Shown here: positions 1-9,705 of the stretch, piece by piece | Layout of the letters: each line of letters starts with the position of its first letter | Position numbering within the stretch: the first letter of the stretch is position 1 | Assembly: GCF_001281525.1 (NCBI RefSeq) | Contig: NZ_LGCI01000005.1 | Location: forward strand, 478,545-542,544 | Length of the DNA stretch: 64,000 nucleotides | Direction: 5' to 3' | Source of the DNA: Lysinibacillus macroides | GTDB lineage: Bacteria; Bacillota; Bacilli; Bacillales_A; Planococcaceae | Notes under the pieces: model-generated | What the model saw: the letters and a program-made list of their open reading frames with translations, nothing else | Told to the model about the DNA's origin: nothing | Databases searched by the model: none | Program-made: the position numbers and the translations under genes

Positions 1-1
1 T

Positions 2-532
2 GTCGTACCTAAAATTCAAAATTTTATTGATGTAGGAGCAACCGTTATTCCCATTATTACACACTCGGTCTTACATGCTGCTACGCGCTTTGGCACAGGA
101 GAGGAGTGGATAGCAAAAATAGAGGCATTAACAGGCGAAAAGGTGATTTCTTCTATCAAGGAGGCAGAGCCATTTGGACCATCCAATCCATTAGATGCAA
201 TGGTCATTGCACCAATGACAGGTAATAGCATTAGTAAATTTGCTAATGCGGCAACAGATAGCCCTGTATTAATGGCTGCAAAGGCAACATTGCGTAATGG
301 TTCACCTGTTGTTTTAGGGATTTCCACAAATGATGCTCTTGGTTTAAATGGCATTAATATTATGAAATTATTAAATGCCAAAAATATTTATTTTATCCCA
401 TTTGGTCAGGATGCTCCCCAAACAAAACCAAATTCATTAATTGCTGATTTTGATCAAATGGTAGCAACGGTTCATGCAGCAATTACGCAAAAAAAACAAT
501 TACAACCACTATTGATACAATATTTTAAATAA
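2..532 (+). CDS. spoVFB: Dipicolinate synthase subunit B (partial, 5' end outside window)
   Basis: The reading frame is open from base 2 to the TAA at 530-532, so the gene enters from the left with its N-terminus missing. The visible part is a flavoprotein-like Rossmann fold with the segments PMTGNSISKFANAATDS and IYFIPFGQDAP, typical of the DpaB/SpoVFB family. SpoVFB works with SpoVFA to make dipicolinic acid from a lysine-pathway intermediate in the mother cell during sporulation. The downstream asd and dapA genes match the B. subtilis spoVFA-spoVFB-asd-dapG-dapA order and support the call. The ATG at 143 is internal, not the start, because homologous-looking sequence continues upstream of it. 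Confidence 0.93.
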   Translation, partial: VVPKIQNFIDVGATVIPIITHSVLHAATRFGTGEEWIAKIEALTGEKVISSIKEAEPFGPSNPLDAMVIAPMTGNSISKFANAATDSPVLMAAKATLRNGSPVVLGISTNDALGLNGINIMKLLNAKNIYFIPFGQDAPQTKPNSLIADFDQMVATVHAAITQKKQLQPLLIQYFK

Positions 533-614
533 ATTATAGATTACACACAATTTTCAGTATTTTTATGATACAATAGCACACATTATGGAACTTGTATTCA
601 AGGAGAGATGATAG

Positions 615-1652
615 ATGACAAAGCAGTTAACAGTTGCGGTTGTTGGGGCAACGGGGGCAGTAGGCTCAAAAATGATGGAGCAATTAATTAAACGTAACTT
701 TCCAATAGGAACAATTAAATTTTTAGCCTCTGCGCGTTCAGCAGGCAAACCAATCGAATTTAATGGTCAAACATATACAATTGAAGAAGCGACACCTGAA
801 GCTTTTGAAGGCGTCAATGTCGCTTTATTCTCCGCTGGTGGTTCGGTATCGGCTGTACTTGCACCAGAGGCAGCTAAGCGTGGAGCAGTTGTGATTGATA
901 ATACGAGTCATTTCCGTATGGATCCAGAGGTACCGCTTGTTGTACCTGAAGTGAATCGTGGCGACCTTGCAAAGCATAAAGGCATTATCGCCAATCCAAA
1001 CTGTTCGACAATTCAAATGGTTGCTGCGTTAGAACCAATTCGACAAGCATTTGGATTAACAAAAGTAATTGTTTCAACATATCAAGCTGTTTCAGGTGCG
1101 GGTGTTTCGGCTATCCAAGAATTAAAAGCACAAAGCGAAAACTGGGAAGCTGGCAAAAATGTAGAAGCAAATATTTTACCAGCTGCTAGCGATCAACGTC
1201 ATTACCCAATCGCTCGTAATGTTATCCCACAAATTGATAAATTCACAGATAATGGATTTACATACGAAGAAATGAAAATGATTAATGAGACAAAAAAAAT
1301 CATGCATGCACCAGCACTAAAAGTAGCTGCTACTTGCGTTCGTGTGCCAGTTGTTTCAGGTCACTCTGAATCTGTTTATATTGAAGTAGAGAAAGAAGTA
1401 TCAGTCGAAGATATTTTTGACGTGTTACGCAATGCACCAGGTGTGGTATTGCAGGACGATATTACAACGCAAACTTACCCAATGCCAATTTATGCAGAAG
1501 GTGAGGATGCTACTTTTGTAGGACGTATCCGTCAAGATTTAGATAATAAAAAAGGATTCCATCTATGGATCGTTTCTGACAATCTATTAAAAGGCGCGGC
1601 ATTAAACTCTATTCAAATTGCAGAGGCAATGCTTGAGGATAACTTACTATAA
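615..1652 (+). CDS. asd: Aspartate-semialdehyde dehydrogenase
   Basis: This 345-residue enzyme reduces aspartyl phosphate to aspartate semialdehyde with NADPH, the branch-point step for lysine, diaminopimelate, dipicolinate, threonine and methionine. The N-terminal NADP-binding loop VVGATGAVGSKM is at about residues 9-20. The catalytic cysteine is Cys130 in IIANPNCSTIQ, and a substrate-binding region CVRVPVVSGHSE follows near residue 240. Length is normal for the family. A good ribosome site (AGGAGAG at 601-607) lies 7 bases before ATG 615. It sits 82 bases after spoVFB and 13 bases before dapA, so the three are probably one diaminopimelate/dipicolinate operon. Confidence 0.97.
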   Translation: MTKQLTVAVVGATGAVGSKMMEQLIKRNFPIGTIKFLASARSAGKPIEFNGQTYTIEEATPEAFEGVNVALFSAGGSVSAVLAPEAAKRGAVVIDNTSHFRMDPEVPLVVPEVNRGDLAKHKGIIANPNCSTIQMVAALEPIRQAFGLTKVIVSTYQAVSGAGVSAIQELKAQSENWEAGKNVEANILPAASDQRHYPIARNVIPQIDKFTDNGFTYEEMKMINETKKIMHAPALKVAATCVRVPVVSGHSESVYIEVEKEVSVEDIFDVLRNAPGVVLQDDITTQTYPMPIYAEGEDATFVGRIRQDLDNKKGFHLWIVSDNLLKGAALNSIQIAEAMLEDNLL

Positions 1653-1665
1653 GAGGGGTGTAAGG

Positions 1666-2565
1666 ATGAATTTAGGTCGAATTGGAACAGCCATGATTAC
1701 GCCATTTAAAGATGATGGCACAATTAATTACCCAGAATTAGAACGTATTATTAATCATTTAATCGACAATGGTACAGATTGTATTGTTGCTTGCGGTACA
1801 ACTTCTGAAAATCCAACAATGTCGACTGAGGAAAAAATTGAGGTTGTACGCTTTACTGTCGAGAAAGCAGCAGGTCGAGTACCTGTCATTGCAGGTACAG
1901 GAGATAATGAAACAGCCTACTCAATTATGATGACACATAAGGCAGAGGAAAATGGTGCAGATGGTATTATGCTAGTAGCACCATACTATAATAAGCCAAA
2001 TCAACGAGGTATTTTTGCCCACTTTGAAACAATTGCCAAACAAACAAATTTACCAGTTATGCTCTATAATGTTCCTGGACGAACAGGTGTGAATGTGACC
2101 TATGAAACTTCTGTTGCCTTAAGCAAGATTCCTAACATTGCTTGGATCAAGGAAGCAAGTGGCAATTTAGATCAGATGGGCGATATTATTGAAAATGTTG
2201 ATCCTGTTGATGATTTCTTAGTGTATAGTGGGGATGATGGTTTAACATTGCCGCTCATGGCAATTGGCGGAGCAGGCGTTATTTCGGTAGCTGCCCATGT
2301 AGTAGGTAATGATATGCAATTAATGATTAAAGCGTTTGAAGAAGGGAACCATGAGCTAGCAGCTAAAATTCATCGGGCTTTATTACCGCTAGTACGTGCG
2401 CTGTTTGCTCAACCAAATCCATCGCCTATTAAATACGCGATGACTAAATTAGGCTTTGACACACTTAATGTTCGTCTACCAATGATGGAAATGACGGATG
2501 AAGAAAAGGCGAACTTTGACCGAATTTGGGATACGTATCAAGAAAAAGCGAAAAATTTTAGATAA
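1666..2565 (+). CDS. dapA: 4-hydroxy-tetrahydrodipicolinate synthase
   Basis: DapA condenses pyruvate with aspartate semialdehyde, the first committed step to lysine and diaminopimelate. From ATG 1666 the protein has 299 residues. It shows the GTTSE motif at 44-48, the catalytic tyrosine at 134 (VMLYNVPGRTG) and the Schiff-base lysine at 162 (AWIKEASG). I chose ATG 1666 because AGAGGGG lies just before it (1652-1658); the frame extends 16 codons further upstream but into asd. In B. subtilis the aspartokinase gene dapG lies between asd and dapA; here the gap is only 13 bases, so dapG is absent from this locus. Confidence 0.96.
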   Translation: MNLGRIGTAMITPFKDDGTINYPELERIINHLIDNGTDCIVACGTTSENPTMSTEEKIEVVRFTVEKAAGRVPVIAGTGDNETAYSIMMTHKAEENGADGIMLVAPYYNKPNQRGIFAHFETIAKQTNLPVMLYNVPGRTGVNVTYETSVALSKIPNIAWIKEASGNLDQMGDIIENVDPVDDFLVYSGDDGLTLPLMAIGGAGVISVAAHVVGNDMQLMIKAFEEGNHELAAKIHRALLPLVRALFAQPNPSPIKYAMTKLGFDTLNVRLPMMEMTDEEKANFDRIWDTYQEKAKNFR

Positions 2566-2580
2566 TAGCTCAAAATAAGG

Positions 2581-2627
2581 CTAGTAGAAAAATCAGATCC
2601 TATCTCTGATTTTCTACTAGCTTTTTA
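2581..2627 (+). terminator. Rho-independent terminator after dapA
   Basis: A 16-17 bp stem with one bulged base (arms 2581-2597 and 2605-2620) is followed by CTTTTTAT. It ends the spoVFB-asd-dapA unit. The rest of the gap up to the rnjB promoter near 2893 shows nothing I can assign. Confidence 0.9.
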
Positions 2628-2892
2628 TAATGAACAGATTCAGATTCAACAAAGGGCATGGAGTCATTCAAGCTCAATGTCTTTTAGTATTTTTTTACAG
2701 GGTAGAAGTTTTGTTCATAAACAACTATATATGAAGAGCTTTGATAGAGGGCGTGATAGCAACCCTGACCCTTGTTTCAATTAATGGCTTTGATGATACT
2801 AAATAAAAGCCCTTCAGTTGGTGTTTTTCCAGCTACTAGCAGTATAAAATTTCAGGAAAATCTATTTTCACTGTGAAACATGTATTTTTAAT

Positions 2893-2921
2893 TTGTGCAA
2901 AAGCTGTGCAAACCGTATAAT
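2893..2921 (+). promoter_or_regulatory. Sigma-A promoter for rnjB
   Basis: TTGTGC (2893-2898) and a perfect TATAAT (2916-2921) are separated by 17 bases, about 45 bases before the TTG start of rnjB. Its position rules out a longer protein starting at 2893. Confidence 0.7.
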
Positions 2922-2967
2922 AAATGTTAAGTGGTTGCTGTTCGGGATATTTTTAGGAGGAAATAAA

Positions 2968-4638
2968 TTGACAAAAAAGAAAAATGAATTAATCCGTATC
3001 ATCCCTCTTGGGGGCGTGGGCGAGATTGGAAAAGCAATGTACGTAGTAGAAATTGATGAAGAGCTATTTGTGGTGGATAGTGGTTTAATGTTCCCAGAAG
3101 ACGAGATGCTTGGTATCGATATCGTCATTCCTGATATTACGTACTTAGAAGAAAACAAAGAACGTGTAAAAGGTATTTTCTTAACACATGGCCATGAAGA
3201 TGCTATTGGCTCTATTGCCTATGTGTTACAAAAAGTAAAGGCTCCTGTGTACGGATCGAAATTAACAATTGCTCTAGCAAAAGAACATTTAAAAGAATTA
3301 CCTGCACCCTATCAGGTAAAGTTTTTTGAAGTAACCAACCGTAGTCGTATGAATTTTAACTCAACGTATGTAACATTCTTCCATACAACACATAGTATTC
3401 CCGATTCGTTAGGGGTAGTGTTCCATACATCTGAAGGCGCAATTGTTCATACAGGAGAGTTTAAATTTGATCAATCCGCGACAGGAAAATTTAAGCCTGA
3501 TTTAGCAAAAATGGCCCAATTAGGGGAAGAAGGCGTCTTTATTTTGTTATCTGAGTCGTGTGAAGCAGAGCGACCAGGCTATACGACATCGGAGATTGTG
3601 ATTGAAGAACAATTATCAAAAACATTCCACTCAGCACCAGGTCGTATTTTAGTAGCTGTCTATGCATCAAACTTTATTCGTATTCAACAAGTGTTTGCTC
3701 AAGCTCAAAAGTCATTCCGTAAAGTAGTAATTGTTGGTAAACCTTTAGAAAAAGCTGTAGATTTAGGTGTTCAGTTGGGCTATTTAACGGTGGATGAAGA
3801 GACGATTATTCCAATTTCAGAAATGCAAAAATATCAAGATGATGAAATTATTATTATTATTACAACAGGAAATCGAGGAGAGCCACTGGATGCATTAGAA
3901 AAAATTGTGCGTAAGCATCATCGTGATATTAAAATTAAGCAGGGCGATACAGTATTAATTACATTTACACCTTCTCCTGGTATGGAGGTGCAAATGGCAA
4001 ATACGATGAACGCTCTGTCAAAAGCAGGCGCTGAAATTTTGACTTCCAGCAAAAATGTCCATGTATCAGGGCATGGCAGTCAGGAAGATCTAAAGCTTAT
4101 GCTCAATTTAATGCAGCCAAAGTATTTTATCCCTGTGCAAGGTGAATACCGTATGCTTATTGCACACTCTAAGCTTGCGCAGCAGCTAGGTATGCAAAAA
4201 TCACAAATATTTATCGCTGATAAAGGGGATATCGTAGAATATAAAAATAATAAAATGCGTATGAGTGGACGTGTACAAGCTGGTAATGTCTTAATTGACG
4301 GGATTGGTGTAGGTGATGTAGGCAATATTGTGCTGCGTGATCGTAAATTATTGTCGCAGGATGGGATTTTTATTGTCGTCGTGACATTAAATCGAGCACA
4401 AAAGAAAATTGCCTCTGGTCCAGAAATATTATCACGAGGCTTTGTCTATGTACGTGAGTCAGAGGAATTAATGATTGAGGCATCTGATATTGCTAAAAAT
4501 GTCATTGAAAAATATGTTGGCAAAGATACATTTGAATGGACAAATATTAAGCAGGAAATTCGAGACACATTAAATACGTATTTATTCCAAAAAACAAAGC
4601 GTCGTCCGATGATTATCCCAATTATTATGGAGTATTAA
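2968..4638 (+). CDS. rnjB: Ribonuclease J2-type metallo-beta-lactamase RNase
   Basis: This is a 556-residue RNase J family protein for mRNA decay and rRNA processing: a metallo-beta-lactamase domain, a beta-CASP domain and a C-terminal domain. The metal motif reads LTHGHEDAIG, where RNase J1 has a second histidine after the aspartate (HxHxDH). That final histidine is alanine here, as in RNase J2, which is a weaker nuclease partnering J1. Later motifs are IVHTGEFKFD and VHVSGHGS. The place right after dapA is that of B. subtilis rnjB (ymfA). The start is TTG 2968, with AGGAGG at 2955-2960 placed correctly; a longer frame from 2893 would begin inside the promoter. Confidence 0.93.
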   Translation: MTKKKNELIRIIPLGGVGEIGKAMYVVEIDEELFVVDSGLMFPEDEMLGIDIVIPDITYLEENKERVKGIFLTHGHEDAIGSIAYVLQKVKAPVYGSKLTIALAKEHLKELPAPYQVKFFEVTNRSRMNFNSTYVTFFHTTHSIPDSLGVVFHTSEGAIVHTGEFKFDQSATGKFKPDLAKMAQLGEEGVFILLSESCEAERPGYTTSEIVIEEQLSKTFHSAPGRILVAVYASNFIRIQQVFAQAQKSFRKVVIVGKPLEKAVDLGVQLGYLTVDEETIIPISEMQKYQDDEIIIIITTGNRGEPLDALEKIVRKHHRDIKIKQGDTVLITFTPSPGMEVQMANTMNALSKAGAEILTSSKNVHVSGHGSQEDLKLMLNLMQPKYFIPVQGEYRMLIAHSKLAQQLGMQKSQIFIADKGDIVEYKNNKMRMSGRVQAGNVLIDGIGVGDVGNIVLRDRKLLSQDGIFIVVVTLNRAQKKIASGPEILSRGFVYVRESEELMIEASDIAKNVIEKYVGKDTFEWTNIKQEIRDTLNTYLFQKTKRRPMIIPIIMEY

Positions 4639-4669
4639 GAATCAGATAATTATTAAAGCTTTGCAAAAG

Positions 4670-4709
4670 AAAGGATTTTCTCCCAATTACGGTGGAAAAT
4701 CCTTTTTTT
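4670..4709 (+). terminator. Rho-independent terminator after rnjB
   Basis: Arms AAGGATTTTC (4671-4680) and GAAAATCCTT (4695-4704) with a 14-base loop are followed by a run of T. Confidence 0.88.
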
Positions 4710-4751
4710 GAAATTATTAGGTTCTACATGCTATGATTAGCTGCATATATA

Positions 4752-4864
4752 AAGTGAACCTTCAATCAATGGGAGGCTGTATGGTCCCTCTGATTGGACA
4801 TTTCACTAATCGGGTTTTTACAGGCTGCCCGCCCTCACTTCAACTTTGAAGTAGAGGTCTGACG
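4752..4864. repeat. Structured intergenic element between rnjB and spoIIIE
   Basis: This non-coding stretch can fold into two consecutive imperfect hairpins. The first pairs AAGTGAA..CAATCA..GGGAGG (about 4757-4785) with CCCTC..GATTG..TTCACT (about 4794-4810). The second pairs CCTC-ACTTC with GAAGT-A-GAGG (about 4832-4857). The compact folding and position resemble dispersed intergenic repeats or a relic of an IS200/IS605-type end. I cannot tell which from one copy. Confidence 0.35.
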
Positions 4865-4931
4865 CTACGCTTTCGGTACAAAAAAGATTGTTAATACGGG
4901 ATAAAATGGATTGCAGAAGAAGGTGAAATAG

Positions 4932-7226
4932 ATGGCAGTAAGTAAGAAAAAAAAAGCGACTAAAAGCAAGGCAACAACTGAGAAAAAAGAAATGCATCCG
5001 CTTATGTATGAAATTCTAGGTTTACTCTTCATTGCGTTAGCAATCATTATGATTTTTGAATATGGTGTGATTGGGCGTACGTTACAAACGATCGCCATGT
5101 TTTTTTTAGGCAATTTGCATTTTGCTGTGCCATTTATGCTCGTATTTATTGCACTATTATTGATGATTGGCCGTAAAAAAGTAGGGATGAAGGATCGTTT
5201 AATACTGGGGATGTTGCTGATTATTATGAGTTTAACCATTTTTAGTCATGGGATCTTATTTGAGCAATTATCAAAATCAGGTGGTTTATTATCTGACTCT
5301 GTGTTACGTGAATCATGGCGAATTTTAATCAGTACAGATGGCATTATACACCGTAGTAACGCTTTAGGTGGTGGGATGCTTGGGGCGCTTTTATACAGTG
5401 GATTGCATGTTCTCTTCGAAGCAACAGGCGCAAAGGTTGTAGCGTGGGTTATTTTCTTTATTGGCTTAATTCTTGTTACAGGAAAAGCATTAGTGCCTTA
5501 TTTAGCAGAAAAAATGCCTGATTTATTTGGGAAATGGAAAAAAAAGCATCATGAAAAGAAGAAAAATACACCTAAAAAGCCAAATAATCGTCGCTCGAGA
5601 GCAGAACATACAGATGAAATAGCTGCAGAGGAGCAAACTACTGATCATCCAGTATATGAAGAGGAAGAACCTTCTCATGAGCCAATTATTTCTGCCTTTA
5701 CGCAAAACGTGTCACAGGAGAGAGATGGGTTTGATATTCCACATATGGTGGAAAATGAACTGGAAGAAGCAGTGGAGGATGTCCATATCCAAGGTACGGA
5801 CGCTGTAGAAAATGCAGATTATCAATTGCCGTCTTATCATTTATTACAATTACCACCTCAGCATGATCAAAGTGGTGAATATTCGGTGATTCAAGCAAAT
5901 GCTAAAAAACTTGAACAGACATTGCAAAGCTTTGGTGTCAAGGCGAAGGTGACACAGGTTCATTTAGGACCAGCCGTTACAAAATATGAAATTTTACCTG
6001 ACATAGGTGTAAAAGTAAGTAAAATCGTTAATTTACAAGATGACCTTGCTTTAGCGCTTGCTGCAAAAGATATTCGGATGGAGGCACCCATTCCGGGAAA
6101 ATCGGCTATTGGCATTGAAGTTCCAAACAGTGAGGTAGCTATTGTGACATTGCGCGAGGTATTAGAATCGAAGGATGGTGCAAAGCCGGAAGCTTTATTG
6201 CAAGTAGCACTAGGGCGTGATATTACGGGACAGGCTGTTTTAGCAGAGCTTAATAAAATGCCTCATTTACTTGTAGCAGGTTCAACAGGGAGTGGGAAAA
6301 GTGTCTGTATAAATGGCATTATTGTCTCTATACTAATGCGTACGAAACCACATGAAGTAAAATTAATGATGATTGACCCAAAAATGGTGGAATTAAATGT
6401 CTACAATGGGATACCTCATTTATTAGCACCTGTTGTGACGGATGCGCGCAAAGCTTCGCAAGCACTAAAAAAAGCAGTTGCTGAAATGGAACGTCGTTAT
6501 GATCTATTTTCTCATACAGGGACGCGAAATATTGAAGGCTATAATGCACATGTCCAAAGAATGAATGACCAAACAGATGAAAAGCATCCAAAATTACCAT
6601 ATATTATAGTGATTGTGGATGAGTTAGCAGACCTCATGATGGTTGCGTCCAATGATGTGGAGGATTCCATTACACGATTAGCACAAATGGCACGAGCGGC
6701 AGGGATTCATTTGATTATTGCCACGCAAAGACCAAGCGTTGATGTTTTAACAGGTGTAATTAAAGCGAATATTCCTTCGAGAATTGCCTTTGCTGTATCC
6801 TCAGCCATTGATTCAAGAACGATCCTAGATATGGGTGGGGCAGAGCGCCTACTTGGTCGTGGCGATATGTTATTTTTACCTGCTGGTGCTTCCAAGCCAA
6901 AAAGGGTACAAGGCGCCTTTTTATCCGATCAAGAAGTTGAATCAGTTGTTAATTTTGTTATAGAACAGCAAAAGGCACAGTACCAAGAGGAAATGATTCC
7001 TACTGAGGAGGAAACAATTTTAGAGGAAACGGATGAATTATATGATGAAGCTGTACAATTAGTGGTCAATATGCAAACAGCATCTGTTTCTATGCTTCAG
7101 CGCCGCTTCCGTATCGGCTACTCAAGGGCTGCACGTATTGTTGATCAAATGGAGCAACGTGGAATTGTTGGGCCACCTGAGGGCAGTAAGCCTCGTCAAG
7201 TGCTTATCCATCAATATGAAAGCTAA
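4932..7226 (+). CDS. spoIIIE: DNA translocase FtsK/SpoIIIE family
   Basis: This 764-residue membrane ATPase pumps DNA through closing septa, notably moving the chromosome into the forespore. The N-terminus has four hydrophobic segments (about residues 23-45, 51-80, 88-110 and 145-190). An acidic, low-complexity linker follows (about 200-300). The motor domain has Walker A GSTGSGKS at 450-457 and Walker [13 protein letters not shown]. The C-terminal winged-helix gamma domain (about 695-760, [20 protein letters not shown]) recognises polar DNA sequences. Location after rnjB matches B. subtilis spoIIIE, although tepA and ylzJ, which usually lie between them, are not here. ATG 4932 has GAAGGTG 5 bases upstream. 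Confidence 0.95.
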   Translation: MAVSKKKKATKSKATTEKKEMHPLMYEILGLLFIALAIIMIFEYGVIGRTLQTIAMFFLGNLHFAVPFMLVFIALLLMIGRKKVGMKDRLILGMLLIIMSLTIFSHGILFEQLSKSGGLLSDSVLRESWRILISTDGIIHRSNALGGGMLGALLYSGLHVLFEATGAKVVAWVIFFIGLILVTGKALVPYLAEKMPDLFGKWKKKHHEKKKNTPKKPNNRRSRAEHTDEIAAEEQTTDHPVYEEEEPSHEPIISAFTQNVSQERDGFDIPHMVENELEEAVEDVHIQGTDAVENADYQLPSYHLLQLPPQHDQSGEYSVIQANAKKLEQTLQSFGVKAKVTQVHLGPAVTKYEILPDIGVKVSKIVNLQDDLALALAAKDIRMEAPIPGKSAIGIEVPNSEVAIVTLREVLESKDGAKPEALLQVALGRDITGQAVLAELNKMPHLLVAGSTGSGKSVCINGIIVSILMRTKPHEVKLMMIDPKMVELNVYNGIPHLLAPVVTDARKASQALKKAVAEMERRYDLFSHTGTRNIEGYNAHVQRMNDQTDEKHPKLPYIIVIVDELADLMMVASNDVEDSITRLAQMARAAGIHLIIATQRPSVDVLTGVIKANIPSRIAFAVSSAIDSRTILDMGGAERLLGRGDMLFLPAGASKPKRVQGAFLSDQEVESVVNFVIEQQKAQYQEEMIPTEEETILEETDELYDEAVQLVVNMQTASVSMLQRRFRIGYSRAARIVDQMEQRGIVGPPEGSKPRQVLIHQYES

Positions 7227-7387
7227 ACAAAAAATAGGCTATTAAAAAAGGCTGCTTCTGACTCCTTGTCCATTTATTTGTAATGGAAATTAAAAATGAA
7301 TGAATTCTATAACAGATTTTATGCAAAACTATTTATTTCATGATGTAAAAGTGTTATATTTATGAACGATTAGTAGGAATGTTGTAC

Positions 7388-7401
7388 ATCAGATGTCTGA
7401 T
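7388..7401. promoter_or_regulatory. Possible GntR operator upstream of the regulator gene
   Basis: ATCAGA-TG-TCTGAT is a 6+6 inverted repeat located 23 bases before the regulator's start. GntR-family proteins bind such short palindromes and often regulate their own gene, so autoregulation is plausible. No binding data are available. Confidence 0.4.
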
Positions 7402-7424
7402 CTCTGATTTTGGTGGTGATATAT

Positions 7425-8153
7425 GTGACTATTAAAGCAGATCATCGTCATCTCTATCTTCAAGTAATTGATCGTTTAAAATCTGATATTGAGGCTGGCA
7501 TTTTCAAGGAAAATGAAAAGCTGCCTTCAGAATTTGAATTATCGAAATCACTAGGAGTCAGTCGAGCAACACTTAGAGAAGCACTTCGACTGTTGGAAGA
7601 GGAAAATGTAATTGTGCGCCGACATGGGGTTGGGACTTTTGTTAATCCTAAGCCGTTGTTTACATCAGGCATTGAGCAGTTATCAAGCATTTCTTCTATG
7701 ATCGAGGCAGCGGGTATGGAGCCGGGTTCGCGTTTTTTAAAGGCAACGGAGCACATTCCTTCTGAGGAAGATTTAAAACGCTTCCAATGTGATGACGAAG
7801 ATAAAATACTCACAATTGAACGTGTCAGAACAGCGGATGGTGAGCCAGTCGTTTATTGTATAGATAGACTACCAGCACGCTTCCTGCCTACTGACTTTGT
7901 TGACAAAAAAGAAGTTTCACTGTTCTCTGCTCTCGAACAATCTGGGAAAATTCATGTTGCCTATGCGATTACCTATATTGATCCAGTTGGCTATCATGAG
8001 CAAGCTTCACCGATTTTAGACTGTGGACGTGAAACAGCGCTTTTAGTATTAAAACAATTGCATTACGATGAGCATGATCAAGTAGTGCTTTATTCAAAAA
8101 ATTATTTCCGAGCTGATAAATTCAGCTTCCATGTAGTTCGTAAACGGGTGTAG
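7425..8153 (+). CDS. ymfC: GntR/HutC-type transcriptional regulator
   Basis: This is a 242-residue repressor of the HutC subfamily. The N-terminal winged helix-turn-helix (about residues 8-75, with [20 protein letters not shown] and RRHGVGTFV) is followed by a UTRA ligand-sensing domain (about 95-240, with [18 protein letters not shown]). I chose GTG 7425 because GGTGGTGA lies 5 bases before it; the frame extends five codons further, but only over that ribosome site. It matches ymfC by position upstream of ymfF. It lies 52 bases before the ABC-transporter lipoprotein gene on the same strand, so it probably controls that transporter. Its ligand is unknown. Confidence 0.85.
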   Translation: MTIKADHRHLYLQVIDRLKSDIEAGIFKENEKLPSEFELSKSLGVSRATLREALRLLEEENVIVRRHGVGTFVNPKPLFTSGIEQLSSISSMIEAAGMEPGSRFLKATEHIPSEEDLKRFQCDDEDKILTIERVRTADGEPVVYCIDRLPARFLPTDFVDKKEVSLFSALEQSGKIHVAYAITYIDPVGYHEQASPILDCGRETALLVLKQLHYDEHDQVVLYSKNYFRADKFSFHVVRKRV

Positions 8154-8205
8154 AACATTTCTAAATTTTTTCCTGCTAATTACAATACCTTTGGGGGGTT
8201 AAAAC

Positions 8206-9291
8206 ATGAAAAAACGTAAATTTGGTTTAGTATTAACATCAGTATTAGCGGCAAGTGCTATTTTAGGTGCATGTGGTGCAAAAGACGACGACAAACCTGC
8301 AAAAGACAATGATAATGCTTCAGGTGGTAACAACACAGAAGAAGCTTTCTCAGTAGCGATGGTTACGGACGTAGGTGGCGTTGATGACAAATCATTCAAC
8401 CAATCTGCATGGGAAGGTGTTCAAGCTTACGGTAAAGAACACGGATTATCAAAAGGTGATGGTGGCTTCGACTACTTACAATCAAAATCAGATGCAGACT
8501 ATGATGCAAACTTAAACGCATTATTACGTCGTGACTTTAATTTAATTTTCGGTATTGGTTATATGATGGAGGACGCGATGGCTGCTATTGCGGATGAAAA
8601 TCCAGAGGGTCAATTCGCGATTATTGATGCGGAAGTACCAGCAGATAACGTTGTATCCGTACTGTTTAAAGAGCAAGAGGGAGCGTTCTTAGCAGGTGTA
8701 GCAGCTGCTAAAATGTCCCAATCAGGTAAAATTGGTTTCGTAGGTGGCGTAGATATTCCAGTTATTAATCGCTTTGAAGCTGGGTTTATTGAAGGGGCAA
8801 AAGCTGTAAATCCTGATATCGTGATCGAAGATAAATATACAGGTGCATTCGATAAAGCAGATGTTGGTAAAATTACAGCAAACAGCATGTATTCTTCAGG
8901 TGTTGATGTAATCTTCCATGCTGCTGGTGCAACTGGTAATGGTGTATTCTCTGAAGCAAAAGAACGTAAGAAAAAAGATCCTGATGCGAATATTTGGGTA
9001 ATCGGTGTAGATGCTGACCAATACGAAGAAGGTAAAGTGGATGACCAAACAAACGTTACATTAACTTCTATGTTAAAAGGTGTTAATACAGCAGTAGTTG
9101 ATATTTCAAATAAAGCAAAAAATGGTGAATTCCCAGGTGGAGAAACGCTTGTATACGGTTTAGCTGAAGAAGGCGTTAAACTTGCAGATTCACGAGGTGC
9201 AATTCCAGAAGATGTACAAAAGGTAATCGATGAATATAAAGAAAAAATTGCTAAGGGTGAAATTGTCGTTCCAGAAAAAGTGGAAAAATAA
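8206..9291 (+). CDS. BMP-family substrate-binding lipoprotein of an ABC importer
   Basis: This 361-residue protein begins with a lipoprotein signal peptide and lipobox LGAC (Cys23), so it should be anchored outside the membrane. The rest is a BMP/PnrA-like periplasmic-binding domain with the family motifs [17 protein letters not shown] and [10 protein letters not shown]. This family mostly binds purine nucleosides (for example B. subtilis NupN/YufN, Treponema PnrA). A strong GGGGGG ribosome site precedes ATG 8206. A terminator separates it from the ATPase and permease genes downstream, giving more lipoprotein than membrane components. The substrate is inferred from the family. Confidence 0.93.
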   Translation: MKKRKFGLVLTSVLAASAILGACGAKDDDKPAKDNDNASGGNNTEEAFSVAMVTDVGGVDDKSFNQSAWEGVQAYGKEHGLSKGDGGFDYLQSKSDADYDANLNALLRRDFNLIFGIGYMMEDAMAAIADENPEGQFAIIDAEVPADNVVSVLFKEQEGAFLAGVAAAKMSQSGKIGFVGGVDIPVINRFEAGFIEGAKAVNPDIVIEDKYTGAFDKADVGKITANSMYSSGVDVIFHAAGATGNGVFSEAKERKKKDPDANIWVIGVDADQYEEGKVDDQTNVTLTSMLKGVNTAVVDISNKAKNGEFPGGETLVYGLAEEGVKLADSRGAIPEDVQKVIDEYKEKIAKGEIVVPEKVEK

Positions 9292-9302
9292 TTCATCTTT
9301 TG

Positions 9303-9346
9303 ATCATCATAAGGGACTTCTTGAAGGACCTTATGATGATTTTTCA
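9303..9346 (+). terminator. Terminator/attenuator after the BMP lipoprotein
   Basis: A perfect 12-bp stem, ATCATCATAAGG (9303-9314) with CCTTATGATGAT (9329-9340), is followed by TTTT. It probably lets only part of the transcripts continue into the ATPase gene. Confidence 0.85.
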
Positions 9347-9690
9347 ATCTATCGTTATATTTAGATTATTTGCAATTCTCTATTTGATGACCATATGAGG
9401 TAGTCATAAAGAAAAAATATTGATGGGAACAAATTAATAGAAGAAAGGTTTCAACGATGACCTTTCCTGTGTTAATTTAGCAAAACACCTACCTCTATAG
9501 GTGGGATTAAATCAGTGAATAAAGTATAGCCTCTGGTAATGAAAGAAGGCACAAGGGTTTGTTAGCCAGCACTACATATTAAGCGACAAACTTGCGAAGC
9601 CTTATCCATTTCAAGCACTGGACGTATTGCTAATCTGTACCATCAGTCATTGTATGCGCTAAGGCAAAATTACTTACTATAGTGCCTATT
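9347..9690. other. Gene-free gap with a possible IS200/IS605-like end
   Basis: About 340 bases separate the lipoprotein gene from its ATPase and hold no convincing reading frame. At 9486-9503 a small hairpin (CACCTA with TAGGTG) followed by GGGATTAAATCAG resembles the short terminal hairpins of IS200/IS605 elements. No transposase or partner end is visible, so at most it is a relic. Confidence 0.25.
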
Positions 9691-9705
9691 AAGGGAGTGA
9701 CAAAA

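Noticed and set aside
8154-8205. Purine riboswitch before the nucleoside-importer lipoprotein
   Set aside because: The gap is too short and lacks the conserved three-way-junction sequences.
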